Source: Myxococcales bacterium (GTDB lineage: Bacteria > Myxococcota_A > Polyangia > Polyangiales > JAFGIB01). Taken from it: 64,000 bases of DNA. Location: NCBI GenBank assembly GCA_029880325.1, contig JAOUOP010000029.1, forward strand, positions 1-64,000, given 5' to 3'. The stretch's first letter is position 1. Each line of letters begins with the position of its first letter. Below, piece after piece: positions 9,268-16,575 of the stretch. A program made the position numbers and the translations under genes. The notes beneath the pieces were generated by a model, which searched no databases, had not been told where the DNA came from, and saw only the letters and a program-made list of their open reading frames with translations.

Positions 9268-9819
9268 ATGACATCCTTTTATCCGCCCGCCTACCAGTCC
9301 AAGTCCCCGCGAGAGCGACGGGTCTCCGAACGCCCCAGCGCCCATCCCGGACAGCCCCGCGAGGTCCCCTCGACCCTGTGGAAGCACCGGCCGCGCGTGC
9401 GAACGGTTCAACCCCAGGGCATGAGTGAGACGACGCCCTCGATCAACATGACGCCGCTGATCGACGTGGTCCTGGTGCTGCTTTTGGTCTTCATGGCCGT
9501 CAGCCCCAAGCCGGTTTCGGAGCTGGACGTTCAGCTCGTTCAATCGAGCACCGATGCCGCGCCCACAGAGATCTCGGAGAAGCCACTTTTAGTTACGTTG
9601 GAGGCCGAAGGTATCGTGCGCCTGAACGACAGAGGCATCCCGGTCGGGCGCCTCGCCGACGAGCTGCGATCGATTCTGGCATCCCGTGAGCCGAAGGAAC
9701 GGGTGCTCTACGTGGTCGCCTCCGATGATGTCGGCTACGCGGCGCTCGTCGAAACCCTGGACTCGGCTTCGCGCGCCGGTACCACTGCCATAGGCTTCGT
9801 CACCGATGCGACACCGTAG
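9268..9819 (+). CDS. exbD: ExbD/TolR-family motor subunit (second copy)
   Basis: Second ExbD-type subunit, six bases after the first. The family signature SINMTPLIDVVLVLLLVF lies at about residues 58-75, followed by a periplasmic ExbD domain. From this start the protein is 183 residues with an unusual basic 50-residue cytosolic extension. An in-frame ATG at 9421 (MSETTPSINM) would give a standard-length protein, so the N-terminal extension may not be translated. Divergence between the two copies argues for different roles in one motor rather than a recent duplication. Confidence 0.9.
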   Translation: MTSFYPPAYQSKSPRERRVSERPSAHPGQPREVPSTLWKHRPRVRTVQPQGMSETTPSINMTPLIDVVLVLLLVFMAVSPKPVSELDVQLVQSSTDAAPTEISEKPLLVTLEAEGIVRLNDRGIPVGRLADELRSILASREPKERVLYVVASDDVGYAALVETLDSASRAGTTAIGFVTDATP

Positions 9820-10825
9820 AAATGCGCGCACGGCGATGACCTCGAGACACGCCTGTGGCCTCACCTCGACGATTGCAGCGCTGGCGTGCGGCCTTTTCGC
9901 CTGGCTGTTTTCGGGACAGGCCCTCGGCTACTGCCGAACCACCACCTGCAACGACTGTCCGCGCGATGAGCAGGGCTGCAGCACGGGAGAGACGCCGCTG
10001 ACGTGGCCGGGCCGCTGCGTCGGCTTCGGTGTTCACGCCGCCGCATCCCACTCTATCGATCTCGAAACCGTCGAGCGCGTCACGCAAGAAGCCCTCGATA
10101 CCTGGAATGCCGTTCGCTGCGGGCCCAGCGAGCTGCGCCCGTCGATTGAGCTGCGCCCCCTGGGCCGCCCCTTGCTCTGCGGGCGTAGTGAATACGTGGA
10201 CGATGCTGCCAATGCAAATGCGCTCATCTTTCAGGACGAGATCTGGCCCTATGGCGGCGTCGCCCACGAGCTGGCCAGCACCCGCGTGCGCTCGCGCCCC
10301 GACGGCACCATCATCGACGCCGACATCGAGATCAACGCCCTGCGTCCGCTGCTCGTGGATACCGACGCCGGCATGGAGCGGGGCAAGATCACGGGAGCTC
10401 ACGATTTGCTCTCGATCATCACGCACGAGCTGGGCCACCTGCTGGGGCTCGACCACTCGCAGGAGCCCGGTTCGATCATGCAGGTGCGGCTGCCGGTACG
10501 CGCGGAGCGCCGGATGCTCGGCGATGACGACGTGGCGGCGATTTGCGAGATTTATCCGCCCCACCGAGAGGCCGAGGCCTGCGATCCCACGCCCTACGGC
10601 GAGTTCTCTCCCCACTGCGCGCTCGATCCCTCGACCGGCGGCGCGTGTAGCGTTTTTAACCCCGGGACAATCCTTTCGGCCGGTCGTGGGGCAGGGCCGG
10701 CGTTCCTTGTCTTGCCGTGGATGGTGCTTGCCCTGCGCCGCCGAGCCCGAAGGCGCCGACTCATTTTGCCTCGGACTCGCGCAGGCCGTGCTTCCACAGC
10801 AGGCGATAGAGATGCACGCGATTGA
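9806..10825 (+). CDS. Secreted matrixin-type zinc metalloprotease with MYXO-CTERM-like anchor
   Basis: Predicted exported M10-like protease of 339 residues. It has a basic N-terminus and hydrophobic signal (about 20-41), then a Cys-rich region and the catalytic motif HELGHLLGLDH at 207-217 (zinc ligands His207, His211, His217; catalytic Glu208), with a Met-turn at SIM 223-225. Near the C-terminus a GGACSV motif, a hydrophobic stretch and RRRARRRR resemble a MYXO-CTERM sorting anchor. A further 21 or so residues follow the Arg cluster, which is unusual. The gene overlaps the upstream exbD by 14 bases, so it is probably co-transcribed with the receptor/TonB/Exb genes. Its 3' end overlaps the convergent regulator by 65 bases. 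An in-frame ATG at 9836 is an alternative start. Confidence 0.9.
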   Translation: MRHRRNARTAMTSRHACGLTSTIAALACGLFAWLFSGQALGYCRTTTCNDCPRDEQGCSTGETPLTWPGRCVGFGVHAAASHSIDLETVERVTQEALDTWNAVRCGPSELRPSIELRPLGRPLLCGRSEYVDDAANANALIFQDEIWPYGGVAHELASTRVRSRPDGTIIDADIEINALRPLLVDTDAGMERGKITGAHDLLSIITHELGHLLGLDHSQEPGSIMQVRLPVRAERRMLGDDDVAAICEIYPPHREAEACDPTPYGEFSPHCALDPSTGGACSVFNPGTILSAGRGAGPAFLVLPWMVLALRRRARRRRLILPRTRAGRASTAGDRDARD

Positions 10826-11906
10826 CGCCGGCTGCCTTGGCCGCCGCGGTGACGTTATCGCTATGCCGGCGCAGGAGTTCTTCCAGGTAGCGTAGCTCAA
10901 AGATGCTGTTCCACTGATCCCGCGCAGCCTTCAGCGGCAACTCGAAGGCGACCTCTGGCATGGACAGGGCGGGCGGTGGCGCTGGCGCGGTCGGCCGCAG
11001 CAGCGGAGAGGGTGGAGGCGGAAATGCCAGGCTGGGCGGTGGTCGTGCGTGCGCCGACGCGTAGGGTAGCAGCGAATCGCCTGTCGGCGGCGGGATCGAG
11101 CTGCCCAGGGCCACGCGCTGCTCGAGGTAGTTGCGGAGCTGGCGAATATTGCCTGGCCAGCTGCAGCGCGCGAGTTGTTCCTCCAGATCGGACTCCACGA
11201 CGAGTTCCTGGAGTTCATTGCCTGTAACTCCGAGTTGCTTCAGGATCGAGCTCGTGAGCAATGGGAGATCCTGGAGGCGATCGCGCAGGGGAGGGAGCTT
11301 TACGTGGACAACTGCCAGTCGATAGAAGAGGTCCGAGCGAAAACGCCCCTCTTTGACTTCGTAGCGCAGACTGCGGTTGGTGGCGGCCAGCACGCGGACA
11401 TCGACGGGTGCGTAGTGGGTGGTTCCCACGCGCTTGACGGTGCGGCTTTCGAGTACGCGAAGCAGCTTGGGCTGCAGGTCCAGATCCAGCTCGCCGATTT
11501 CGTCCAGAAAGATGCTGCCTCCGCTGGCGGCTTCGAATGCTCCCGCGCGAGAATTGGAGGCCCCAGTGAAGGCGCCCTTTTGATAGCCAAAGAGTTCACT
11601 CTCGAGCAATTGTCCGGGGATTGCCCCACAGTCGATGACGACGAAAGGGCCATCGCGACGCTCGCTGGCGTCGTGGATAGCTTGGGCAGTGACTTCCTTG
11701 CCGGTGCCCGTTTCCCCCTCGATCAAAACCGTCGAGTCCGAGGCCGCCGCCCTTGCGAGCAACGAGAAAAGATCACGCATCGCCGGAGAGGCGCCGACGA
11801 GCTTCCCGAAACGCTTGATCGCATCTCTGTCGGGTGGGCGATGCCCTTCGTCAGCCCTCTCATCGGCTCCGTCGCGGTCCTCTACTGCGTCGCGTTTTCG
11901 AGCCAA
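10761..11906 (-). CDS. Sigma-54-dependent transcription activator without N-terminal sensor
   Basis: Bacterial enhancer-binding protein of 381 residues. The AAA+ domain starts almost at once: Walker A GETGTGKE at 64-71, the sigma-54 contact loop GAFTGA at 111-116, and Walker B (IFLDE) at 132-136. A Pro-rich linker at about 275-320 precedes a Fis-type helix-turn-helix at about 345-375 (AAAKAAGVNRVHLYRLLWKHG). Only about 35 charged residues precede the AAA+ domain, so no receiver, FHA or PAS sensor is present. Activity is presumably controlled by abundance or by a partner protein. It faces the protease gene convergently, with a short 3' overlap. Confidence 0.93.
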   Translation of the reverse strand: MARKRDAVEDRDGADERADEGHRPPDRDAIKRFGKLVGASPAMRDLFSLLARAAASDSTVLIEGETGTGKEVTAQAIHDASERRDGPFVVIDCGAIPGQLLESELFGYQKGAFTGASNSRAGAFEAASGGSIFLDEIGELDLDLQPKLLRVLESRTVKRVGTTHYAPVDVRVLAATNRSLRYEVKEGRFRSDLFYRLAVVHVKLPPLRDRLQDLPLLTSSILKQLGVTGNELQELVVESDLEEQLARCSWPGNIRQLRNYLEQRVALGSSIPPPTGDSLLPYASAHARPPPSLAFPPPPSPLLRPTAPAPPPALSMPEVAFELPLKAARDQWNSIFELRYLEELLRRHSDNVTAAAKAAGVNRVHLYRLLWKHGLRESEAK

Positions 11907-11979
11907 TTAAGCGGAACCTTTCCGATGGGCCATTGTAGAATTTAGGGGCCGGTTCTTTCAACGGTGGTCGAAGGCTTAC

Positions 11980-12858
11980 GTGCGGCACAGGGGACGACAT
12001 GGTGTGACGGGTCGGGTGTTGAACGACGTACGGCGTTTCGCGCACGTGCTCAAAGTTCACCATCTCCGACTTCTGGCCGGACTTGTTCTCGGACTCGCCG
12101 CCGCGCCGCGGGCGGAAGCACAGCCGATGTCGGTCGAGTACGACGGACTTCGGCTCGGGCTGTATACCGAGAACGGCAATCACCGCTGGTTTCGTCACTA
12201 CGAGCCTAGCACAGGCGAAGTGCGGCGTTACTCGGCACGCGTGTACGGCGGTGCGGGGGCATCGCTGGGCTATTTCGGGTGGCTGGCCCAGGATCGCTGG
12301 TCGTGGTGGATCGGTGCCGACTACTTTCGCTCGCTATTGTTCTCGAGCAGCGCCAGGCGCATCGAACAGGTTGTAGACACGACTGCCGAGCGCATCGATG
12401 TAAGCACGACGCTGCTCTGGCATCCCTACGGCACGGCGCTGGCACTGGGGCCGATCTCGGGCGTCGGGGCGCTGGGCTTCGATTTCGCGATGCCCGAAGT
12501 CGAGGGCATCGAGAGCCAGGAGCTGGAGCTGGCCACGGGAAACTACGACTACGTGCGTGTGGGCCTGTCCACACACTACCGCGCGGCGCCGTTCACGCTG
12601 ACCGTGGGCGGAAGTCACCTGCGCGTCGTTGAGACCGGTCGCTTCGGCAATCGCCAGGTGGACGCCCAGCCACTCGGTGGTGAACTCAACTGTCTGCTCG
12701 GCGTCGATCTCGCATCGTGGCTGGGGCTCTCCCTGCGCTCGACTGGCCGGCTTCTGCTTTTCGAACTCGCCCCCCACCCCGCGCGCCCCGGGGAGCAACC
12801 GGCGGCCGTCCGCGATGCCTATCTCAGCTTCGCGCTGGGTGTCGAAGGGCGGCTGTAG
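11980..12858 (+). CDS. Exported protein of unknown function, probable outer-membrane beta-barrel
   Basis: A 292-residue protein with a signal peptide (hydrophobic core LRLLAGLVLGLAAAP, cleavage near AEAQ at about 48). The mature part has alternating aromatic/hydrophobic strands (for example YGGAGASLGYFGW and LTVGGSHLRVVE) and ends in GVEGRL, which fits a small beta-barrel or a periplasmic beta-rich protein. I do not recognise the family. About 30 residues precede the signal core, so the true start may be a GTG or TTG near 12017-12022. It is divergent from the sigma-54 activator, 73 bases apart, and could be its target. Confidence 0.7.
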   Translation: MRHRGRHGVTGRVLNDVRRFAHVLKVHHLRLLAGLVLGLAAAPRAEAQPMSVEYDGLRLGLYTENGNHRWFRHYEPSTGEVRRYSARVYGGAGASLGYFGWLAQDRWSWWIGADYFRSLLFSSSARRIEQVVDTTAERIDVSTTLLWHPYGTALALGPISGVGALGFDFAMPEVEGIESQELELATGNYDYVRVGLSTHYRAAPFTLTVGGSHLRVVETGRFGNRQVDAQPLGGELNCLLGVDLASWLGLSLRSTGRLLLFELAPHPARPGEQPAAVRDAYLSFALGVEGRL

Positions 12859-12956
12859 GACAGCACTCGAGCGCCCCGGCGACGGCCCCGTTTACGGAGG
12901 GGCGGAACGACAACTGCAGCCGTGCGCCGTTCCCATTGCAGGCTCGAAGGCGGCGA

Positions 12957-12995
12957 CAGCACCTGGCGCGAGGGCACAAATCGCGCCAGGTGCTG
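12957..12995. repeat. Perfect 14-bp stem, 11-base loop hairpin
   Basis: Arms 12957-12970 and 12982-12995 are exact reverse complements (CAGCACCTGGCGCG and its complement). It sits about 100 bases downstream of the exported-protein stop. Neither strand shows a following T run, so it is not a textbook terminator. It may still stop transcription or protect a 3' end between the convergent genes. Confidence 0.7.
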
Positions 12996-13011
12996 CCAAG
13001 TAAGGGGCCGC

Positions 13012-13177
13012 GAAAGAAAAAATTCCGCCTTTGGTGCGTGACGGCGGATTGCGATGGCGACGGCGCCCGGAGGAAAATCCGCAGTCGTACCAGAGGCGCC
13101 TCGAGGAATTCTCCGAGGACGCACGGCGCCAGCGCGCCCGCCGATGCGTGCCAAAGGCGGAGGAAACTATTCTTTCG
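13012..13177. repeat. About 165-base imperfect palindrome (MITE-like or structured RNA)
   Basis: The ends pair: TCCGCCTTTGG at 13024-13034 with CCAAAGGCGGA at 13151-13161. Further pairing follows inward (CGGCGG with CCGCCG, GCGATGGCG against CGCCAGCGC). The centre contains GAGGCGCCTC and a near-palindrome around CCTCGAGGAATTC. Outer flanks GAAAGAA and TTCTTTC are also complementary. The symmetry over the whole stretch suggests a miniature inverted-repeat element or a long hairpin transcript. Confidence 0.5.
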
Positions 13178-13202
13178 TGGCTCCTAAGTCTTCAGAACTG
13201 CT

Positions 13203-13874
13203 TCAGTCGACGTGGATGGAATAGACCAGGTCCTTGACCAGCGGGTCGACGACGCCGTCGCCGTCGGCGTCGTAGCCGCAGTCCAGGGTCTCGGCGTGCC
13301 AGCTGACGGTGTGGTCGCCGGGGGTGAGCGGGGGCAGCAGCACATGGATGCCCGCCACGACGGCACCGTCGGTCTGTTCGCCACCGAGCAGGGCCTCGAG
13401 CAGGCCGCCTTCGCTGACCGGGAAGTCGAAGACCTCGGTCTCCAAGTAGCTGTCGGTGGCATCGAAGGTTTTGCCGTCCACGGTGACGGTGGCGGTGGCA
13501 TCCGGGCAGCGCGCGAAGTCGAGCATGGCTTCTGCGGTCTTGGTCTCGGCCGGGTCTGATTCGAAGGCGATGTAGAGGCTGCTGAGGATCGAGAGGAAGA
13601 GGGTCTGGCCGCGGTCCACGCGGCAGCTGCGCTCGTTGACGCCCGGAACCCAGGTGCCAGCGAGGAAGGTGGCATTGCCGCTATCGGACTGGCGGCAGAA
13701 GGGGGCGGAGCCCTCGAGCGGGGTTTCGCCGGGCGGTTCGTTGAACGCCCAGATCCAGTATTCCTGCGTCAGCAGCTCGAGCTTGTGGGTGCTCTCGGCG
13801 GCGACCGGTCGAACGAGGCTGACCAGGGCGGTCATGGCGCAAAGTGCGCCCAGGATGATGAGATTCTTTTTCAT
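13203..13874 (-). CDS. Secreted protein of unknown function
   Basis: A 223-residue exported protein. The start at 13874 is chosen because AGGAG lies eight bases upstream and it gives a classic signal peptide, MKKNLIILGALCAM and on to VAAE at about 26. The mature protein has four to five Cys residues, a WIWAFNEPPGETPL segment and a DADGDGVVDP calcium-loop-like motif near 205-214. Its beta-rich look and a PGDHTVSWH motif suggest an all-beta secreted domain. I do not recognise the family. It stands alone on this strand. Confidence 0.8.
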   Translation of the reverse strand: MKKNLIILGALCAMTALVSLVRPVAAESTHKLELLTQEYWIWAFNEPPGETPLEGSAPFCRQSDSGNATFLAGTWVPGVNERSCRVDRGQTLFLSILSSLYIAFESDPAETKTAEAMLDFARCPDATATVTVDGKTFDATDSYLETEVFDFPVSEGGLLEALLGGEQTDGAVVAGIHVLLPPLTPGDHTVSWHAETLDCGYDADGDGVVDPLVKDLVYSIHVD

Positions 13875-14656
13875 GATGAGTACTCCTGTCCTGATGTGCG
13901 GAAAGGTACGCACGTCTGTCTCAGTGTAGCGAAATTACGACACTGGGCTCTGCATCGATCGCAAGCTCAACAGAGCCCGATGGCCGGCCTTGCAAGAAGC
14001 TCGCCTTTGCGATTGACGCGGGCTTTGGCGGGGGTCCGGAGGCTCGTCGATGGTGCCGTGCTCGGCGGGAAGGCGCCGAAGAAACACGGACGGCGACAGG
14101 CCGGGCGATCGCGAAAACCGCGACCAAAGCGCTCCGCCGCCAGGTCGCCTGGAGCGTTGCGAAAACGCGCGGTCGGCCGCTTGTCGGGGCTGGAGAAACT
14201 GCCATTTGCGCGGTGGTCAGAGCACGAGTGGTCGCTCCGATCATGCAGGCTGTGCACGATCGGCAGGGCGGTGTCGTGCAGGCTGTGCATGAATATGTGC
14301 TCGCAACGGCACCGATGGGCCGGTGGGGAGCAGCTCGCGTGCCCAAAAGCCCGCCATGCCCGATGAATTGCGCCGACTTCGCGCGCGCCACGGAAGCGGC
14401 ACGCTCCTTGCTTAACCTGGGGGGGCGAGGATCCAACCTGCGCACCGGCACAGATGCGGCTTCGGGCCGCGCCGCGCCGGCTGAACCGCGGACGAGGTGG
14501 GCCTGGACAGTCTGCCGCCCGTCGCACTCCAAGACCCACAAGCGCTCCGGGTGCTTTCGGGGTGGACCGGGGGCCAAATCGTGATAGCGATTTAGGTTAC
14601 GTCCTCGGCACCTCGCGGGTCTCCCGCATCGGACGCACAAGCAGCTCGGAATCGGT
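13875..14656. other. 780-base divergent intergenic region, regulatory-looking repeats, no gene supported
   Basis: Open frames here on both strands have no protein-like composition. The region contains an 8-base inverted repeat (13945-13952 with 13971-13978) close to the secreted-protein promoter side. It also holds a 13-base direct repeat, TGCAGGCTGTGCA, at 14244-14256 and 14277-14289, 33 bases apart. Its length and repeats suggest regulatory DNA, possibly enhancer sites for the FHA/sigma-54 activator encoded next to it. No clear -24/-12 promoter was found. Confidence 0.4.
14244..14289. repeat. Direct repeat pair, possible regulator binding sites
   Basis: TGCAGGCTGTGCA occurs at 14244-14256 and again at 14277-14289, with the flanking bases mostly conserved. 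Each copy is itself bounded by TGCA at both ends. A 33-base spacing (about three helical turns) would put both copies on the same DNA face, as expected for cooperative dimer sites. Confidence 0.45.
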
Positions 14657-16438
14657 TTGGAGTACGACGATACCATCACCTCCCTGGCATCTGCGCCGGG
14701 AGCGACAGCAGAGCGTTCCAGCGTCATGCTGGTGCTCTACTCACCCCACGACGCCTGCACCCTGCAGCTCGTCGAGGGCGATGAAGTCGTGGTCGGGCGC
14801 GCCGCGCCCGCCGATGTGCGCCTGCCCGACCGCACCCTGTCACGCACGCACGCGCGCTTCGCCTTCGTCGGTGGAAGGGTGATCGTGACCGACCTGAGTT
14901 CGCGCAACGGTCTGTGGCAGAACAAGCGCCGGGTCGAGACCGTTGTGTTGTCGCCGGACGACTCCGTTCGCCTCGGCGAATACACGGCGATGATGCATGG
15001 GCGCAGCGAGGACGGCAGCGCCCACGGGCTGACGGGCTTTTCCCGCTTGGAGGTCAATCTGCGCGAGGAGCTCGCCCGAAGTCGTGAGTTCGGCCGGCCC
15101 GCTGCATTGGTGTTGCTGCAGCCAACCGGCGGCACGGCCGCCAACGCCTTCGGCGGCCTCTACAAGGGGGTGCTCGAGTGCTTGCGCCCCGTCGATACCG
15201 CTGCGATCTACGGGTCGCAAACGCTGGCCCTGCTCCTGCCCGAGATGGACTCGATGCGGGCTGCGGATTGCACGCTGGCACTGCTGTCCAGGCTGCGGGT
15301 CGACCCGGTCACGGTGCGTGTGGGCATCGCCAGCTTTCCCTCGAGCGCAACCAATGCCGAGGCCCTACTCAGCGTGGCCCGCGAGGCGCTCGACGACAGC
15401 GGGCCTGATCAGCCTATCTACGTCGCGCCACCCCTGCACGAGCGGGCCCAGCCGACCGACGCAAAGGGTCTGGTGATCCGCGGACGCACGACCGCGCCGC
15501 TTTTCGAAAAAGCTCGCCGCGCCGCGCGCAGCACGTTGTCGATCGTGCTGCTGGGAGAGACCGGCACCGGCAAGGAAGTGCTCGCCCGCGAGATCCACGA
15601 CAGCAGCCCGCGCAGGGATCGCCCCTTTTGCCCGATCAACTGTGCGGCGCTGCCGCCGTCTTTGATGGAGAGCCTGCTCTTCGGACACGAGCGGGGGGCG
15701 TTCACGGGCGCAAACCAGGCTGCGGCAGGCCTCTTCGAGCAGGCCGACGGCGGCACCCTCTTCCTCGACGAGGTGGCCGAACTCTCCCCTGCGGCCCAGG
15801 CCGCGCTGCTGCGGGTGCTCGAGACCGGGAGCGTGCGGCGTCTGGGCGCTACCCGCGATCGAAAGGTGGACGTACGCGTGATCTCGGCGACCCACCGCGA
15901 CCTGCAGCGCATGATCGAAGACGGCGAGTTCCGGGAGGACCTCTTCCATCGCCTACATGTGGTCCCGCTGCATGTACCGCCGCTGCGCGAGCGCCGGGAA
16001 GACATCCCCCCGCTGGCCGAGCTTTTCCTGCGCGGGCCACACCTGCCGGCCGACTGCCCGGGCGCCTTCGAGGCCGAGGCGATGGCGTGTCTGCGAGCCT
16101 ACGAATGGCCCGGCAACGTGCGCCAGCTGCGCAACGTCGTCGAGCGGGCTGCCGTGCTGGCGCGCGGTGAATCGATTTCCGTCGAGGACCTGCCCGCGGC
16201 CCTGAGGCCCGTGGCAGAGAGCGCCGCCCACGTCGATTCGCTGCCGGCTCCTGCCCCATCCGATGGCTCGGACCAGCCGCTCAAGCAGCGTTTGCAGGAG
16301 TATGAGGCCAACCTGATCCGCGATGCCCTCGAGGCCAGCGGAGGCCACCGCGCCAACGCGGCCAAGGCGCTGCGAATGCCGCTTCGTACATTGATGAAGC
16401 GCCTCGACGAGTACGGCATTCGCGACAAGAAGCGCTGA
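14657..16438 (+). CDS. FHA - degenerate GGDEF - sigma-54 activator
   Basis: A 593-residue enhancer-binding protein with an unusual sensor region. The FHA domain is at about 24-115 (GR 47-48, SRTH 62-65, NG 84-85). A GGDEF-fold domain is at about 128-250, where the expected GGDEF is replaced by GSQTL (186-190) while the surrounding LLLPEMD and VRVGIASFPSSATNAEALL match cyclase flanks. The AAA+ domain follows: Walker A 300-307, GAFTGA 347-352, Walker B near 367-372. A Fis-type helix-turn-helix lies at about 555-590. The start is TTG at 14657; an ATG at 14726 would begin just before the FHA fold. The cyclase-like domain cannot be catalytic and may bind a nucleotide or c-di-GMP as a sensor. Confidence 0.9.
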   Translation: MEYDDTITSLASAPGATAERSSVMLVLYSPHDACTLQLVEGDEVVVGRAAPADVRLPDRTLSRTHARFAFVGGRVIVTDLSSRNGLWQNKRRVETVVLSPDDSVRLGEYTAMMHGRSEDGSAHGLTGFSRLEVNLREELARSREFGRPAALVLLQPTGGTAANAFGGLYKGVLECLRPVDTAAIYGSQTLALLLPEMDSMRAADCTLALLSRLRVDPVTVRVGIASFPSSATNAEALLSVAREALDDSGPDQPIYVAPPLHERAQPTDAKGLVIRGRTTAPLFEKARRAARSTLSIVLLGETGTGKEVLAREIHDSSPRRDRPFCPINCAALPPSLMESLLFGHERGAFTGANQAAAGLFEQADGGTLFLDEVAELSPAAQAALLRVLETGSVRRLGATRDRKVDVRVISATHRDLQRMIEDGEFREDLFHRLHVVPLHVPPLRERREDIPPLAELFLRGPHLPADCPGAFEAEAMACLRAYEWPGNVRQLRNVVERAAVLARGESISVEDLPAALRPVAESAAHVDSLPAPAPSDGSDQPLKQRLQEYEANLIRDALEASGGHRANAAKALRMPLRTLMKRLDEYGIRDKKR

Positions 16439-16575
16439 GGGTTATTTCGGCGGGTCGCGACGCTGTGATCTTGGGGCTTTGGCTGCGACCTTTGCGACAG
16501 CCCTGCCGGGATGGGCGTCGACCCCTACAGCTCGTTCCCTTGCCCACAGGCAGTCGCGGCGTTATTCCTCTTTGC

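Larger units (their letters stand above)
12859..13202. other. 344-base intergenic region rich in inverted repeats
   Basis: No gene is seen between the convergent genes on either side. It holds a perfect 14-base-stem hairpin (12957-12995) and, to its right, an approximately 165-base imperfect palindrome (13012-13177). Both are listed separately. Confidence 0.6.

Noticed and set aside
8296..9543. 415-residue open frame antisense to exbB/exbD
   Set aside because: It is the antisense shadow of three well-supported genes and has no recognisable motif.
13921..14727. Minus- and plus-strand open frames of 190-270 residues in the gene-free region
   Set aside because: Arg/Pro/Ser-rich, no ribosome binding site, no motif, and they extend into well-supported neighbours.
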